A stretch of DNA of 64,000 nt from Tigriopus japonicus (taxonomy: Eukaryota > Arthropoda > Copepoda > Harpacticoida > Harpacticidae): positions 2,463,249-2,527,248 of the forward strand of contig CM021316.1 of NCBI GenBank assembly GCA_010645155.1, in the 5' to 3' direction. Below the pieces are notes generated by a model that ran no database searches, had not been told where the DNA came from, and saw only the letters and a program-made list of their open reading frames with translations. Made by a program: the position numbers and the translations under genes. Positions within the stretch are counted from its first letter, which is position 1; each line of letters begins with the position of its first letter. Shown here piece after piece: positions 61,057-64,000 of this stretch.

Positions 61057-64000
61057 ATAATGATTACTTGATGAAATAATTTGCCACGAATTATTCTTGA
61101 TTTACATGTAATTTGGGACTCTAATTCGTGACAACCTTGCGTTTCTCAAAAAAAATTTGCCTTGCCATTCATATTGCAGCCCGTCTTGACAGAGGTCAAC
61201 ATCCGTTGCAAAATGCAGTACACAGCCTAAAGTGTTGTGCAATATGTTGATTGCCCCGGGGATTGGCTCTCCTAATTCCAAAACGTTGGCCAAAAACATT
61301 TCGTATGATTGTGTGCTTTTTCTTTGTAAACCCATCTGAGAAATTTCTTGAGTAAGTGATCAAATTACATAAACCCAATCAGGGAACTTAAAAACTTTTA
61401 TAAAACCAAATCAAGGAACTTGATTTTTTTGACAACCATTTTTGTCATTCTGGATCGAATAATTTCAGACCATAGTAGCAAATTCGATTATTTTAATTAA
61501 TAAATTCCATTTTGCAAGAGTTTTGCGCTTTTGTGCTCTCTTACAAAGGCATCATTTGAATCTCTTGTCATGATATTAGTGTAATGAAATTGTAGAGGTC
61601 CAGTGAAGTTTAAAACATTTCTTTTTGTTGGATTGTTATCAACTTTCGTGATAAAAAAACACAAAACAAACCGATCTCTATATCTTGTTAAGGTTTGGTT
61701 CTAGCGATGTTTCCTAGAGAAACAAATCATTACTAGAGGATCGAAAGATACTAGCTTATTTTTGACATACTTCAACATTTACTTATATTTTTGAAAGAGA
61801 TTCCTCCATCAATTTCCACACCATGCCAGGTAAACCGAGTTGGAAGCAATATTAACATAATCAGATCAAATCGGCCATCGAGGATACCCTTATAATGTGC
61901 TATATGTCCCTTATGGTCTGCTTAAGCAAAATTTCGAGCCTTTGCTCAAGATTACATTGTGGGGATATCTGCAGTTTACAAAAACAACCAACGCTACTTT
62001 ACATTAATTTTAAGCTTCTTGATTTTCGCTCTCAAATTAGAACACCGTGATAAGCTGGCTTCCCTTCACATTTTCAGTCCAATCTGAAACCCAAAAAATC
62101 TTGTTGGTGAATCTGAGATGTGAATCAAAACGTTCATCGCCGGTCATCGGCTAGTCGTACTTGCCATTGGCATTAGAATAATAGTTGACAATTTTGGGAC
62201 TTGTTCGCATATGAAAAAATCGATCAATCAGCGAGGCAAATAATCCGCGGAAATGTCACCTAACAAGTTTTTCTAGCAACTTTGCTCCAAAGCAATGAAG
62301 TATGCAAAACATGCATATCAATGTTATCTTTGATATCCCATCAAAGTTCCATAGCAATAGCTGTAGCATCCTCCTAGGCTAATGTATTCCACCATGGGGT
62401 ACAACTTTCATTATCTTGTCATAACGATCAAATTTTTGAATTTCACTTGTTCACTCCTTCTCGTTCAACCGAGTGCAGTACAAACCTTCCTGCCTCCCAC
62501 ATAAATTTCAAAGGGTGGTAAGAGACGACTACCAATCTTTACCGAGCCACTCGAGTCTCGAAAAAGGTGGCCCATAAACGAAGAATTCACCTCTGGCCAT
62601 ATTTGACGAATTTTCATCTTCATACTGGGCGAGGAAGGGTTGTGGGATTTGGTCTGCACTCTCCTATTGTCTAACCGAGCAATGCCAGGGGTAATTACGG
62701 TGTCGGAGAACCCCCATCTCTCCCCATTCTAACCCAATCATTTCGAAACGATTAGACACCCTTCCCCAAACCGTCGATTCCGGATTCTTCTCGATGAATG
62801 CAAGACTAGATCTCGCAGAGTCTTGATCGACTTTGTTCCTTTTGTATTTTCTTCAACGGCTTATTCTTAAGAAACCTTGGAATTCCAGCAAGCAAGCCTC
62901 CTGATAAAATTACAGACCCTGGGATATATGGTCTTTTCTATTATAAAAAAAAGATTTCCGAAAAGATATTTATCAACAAGTTCGATGCAGAGAATGGACA
63001 AGACGGGTTGATTGGCTTTTGAATTGCGAGTAATTCGGCCTTGCCAAGGACAACTCTTTATGACGCGGCATTTTTAGACAACGAATCAAATCAAACCCTA
63101 GTCCAAGTGTTCTACGCACAAGATGCATGATAAGCAAAATGTAAACTAAAAAGGGGATGGGACATGCCGGTCAATCAGACCCATCACTGTCGTATGACTT
63201 GGATTGAAACTTGTAATTTCAATGTGATCTCTGGTGCGAGCTTTGCAAATGTGCCACGTGAGATCATGAGTTTGTTTAGCCTTCAGTTAATCTATTTCTA
63301 AAGCCGGCTACGAGTAGTACAGACCAGGGTAGTGAATGTTTTCCAGTTTTAGACGGTACTTTTAGACACGATTCAGACTGGAAAATGATACTCAGATTAC
63401 GTAATGCGGTGGGGAATATCGATCAATACCAAATATCCAGTTAGTCCTAATCTCACATGCCTTACCACGCATGTACTCAAAGAAGATATGCTGACATTTC
63501 TTCACTTCAGGCTCCACATCCATTCCCACCTTGAGACATGACTTAACGTCAAAAAGCTTGGATACTTTCTTGTGGAATATTGGAACAAGCCCTCCCTTGC
63601 GTGACGTTTTACAGCGTATATGTGACATGTCAGCCTCTCTTAATCACATTCTTAGTGAAATAAGGTCATGGAGAACCTGCTTTGCTCATCTCCAGGGCAA
63701 CGCACCAACACCAGCCCTTCTTTATCTTTCTGCGTTTTCAAACCCAGAAAAAATCTCCAAGGGATCTGGATGTAATGATGACTACTTTTGCGAGTCTGCG
63801 TTGCCACCGGGAACGCCACCAAATTGCGAGCAAGTAAACAAGGAGGCCTCCTTGACTCAGGGGTGTGGGTGGTGCTCGGTCTGAGGATGGAGGAGGATAT
63901 TGATTGAGTAAATATTGCCAAGAGTATGGGAGTGAGGGTGGTCCCTTGAAAGAGGCTGAGCGGAATTGTTTGTGGCGCCAATTTCCACGAAGCGAGCGCT
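61057..64000. other. Intergenic sequence to the window end
   Basis: Short frames only. Opposed frames at 63392-63628 (minus), 63531-63884 (plus) and 63652-63981 (minus) overlap. The plus frame has a Cys-containing end (CNDDYFCESALPPGTPP) that could be a chance or partial exon. Nothing supported. Confidence 0.45.

Noticed and set aside
1..64000. Prokaryotic-type systems (CRISPR array, toxin-antitoxin, phage defence, operons)
   Set aside because: The DNA is clearly eukaryotic, and no regularly spaced repeats or clustered co-directional ORFs are present.

Overview
The window is eukaryotic nuclear DNA from an invertebrate. The best guess is an arthropod, possibly a crustacean such as a copepod, but this rests on the protein family and gene architecture, not on a species marker. 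The signs are GT-AG introns of about 65 bp to several kb, an AATAAA poly(A) signal, moderate GC content with AT-rich blocks, and miniature inverted-repeat transposons. I saw no operons, bacterial ribosome binding sites, CRISPR array, tRNA or rRNA.

Region 1 (1-36.6 kb) is mostly gene-poor DNA. It contains short ORFs and candidate exons that I cannot tie to known proteins. It also contains three recognisable repeat structures: an inverted duplication around a near-perfect hairpin (about 22.65-23.12 kb), a roughly 1.13-kb foldback element with arms of about 440 bp (28.91-30.04 kb), and a 215-bp hAT-type MITE with a perfect 8-bp target duplication (32.99-33.20 kb).

Region 2 (about 37.3-58.6 kb) is one large plus-strand gene, and it is the certain content of the window. 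It is the arthropod orthologue of the myosin phosphatase targeting subunit (MYPT1/PPP1R12A; Drosophila Mbs). I traced at least 20 coding exons whose reading frames join exactly at canonical splice sites. They encode, in order: a MyPhoNE-type PP1-docking helix, an RVxF motif, ankyrin repeats, a long Ser/Thr-rich middle, the two conserved inhibitory phosphorylation motifs (equivalents of human Thr696 and Thr853), a very large Ser/Gly/Tyr-rich insertion, and a C-terminal coiled coil/leucine zipper. The conserved-exon model is about 1,855 codons (1,876 with a 63-nt cassette), against about 1,030 in human MYPT1. One further 0.95-kb candidate exon (52.06-53.0 kb) fits in phase at its 5' side, but its 3' end is unresolved.

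The most interesting feature is at the 3' end. Two tandem, paralogous terminal exons (56896-57069 and 57543-57629) both start in the same phase with the same codons. They would give alternative leucine-zipper C-termini, one canonical and one with a Gly/Ser tail. A 33-nt microexon precedes them. This is analogous to, but mechanistically different from, vertebrate LZ+/LZ- MYPT1 isoforms.

Region 3 (58.6-64 kb) is AT-rich intergenic DNA. It has a 145-bp tandem duplication and a 282-bp hAT-like MITE with an 8-bp target duplication. I recognise no gene there. No computation or database search was possible, so all homology calls are from pattern recognition of the translated sequence.
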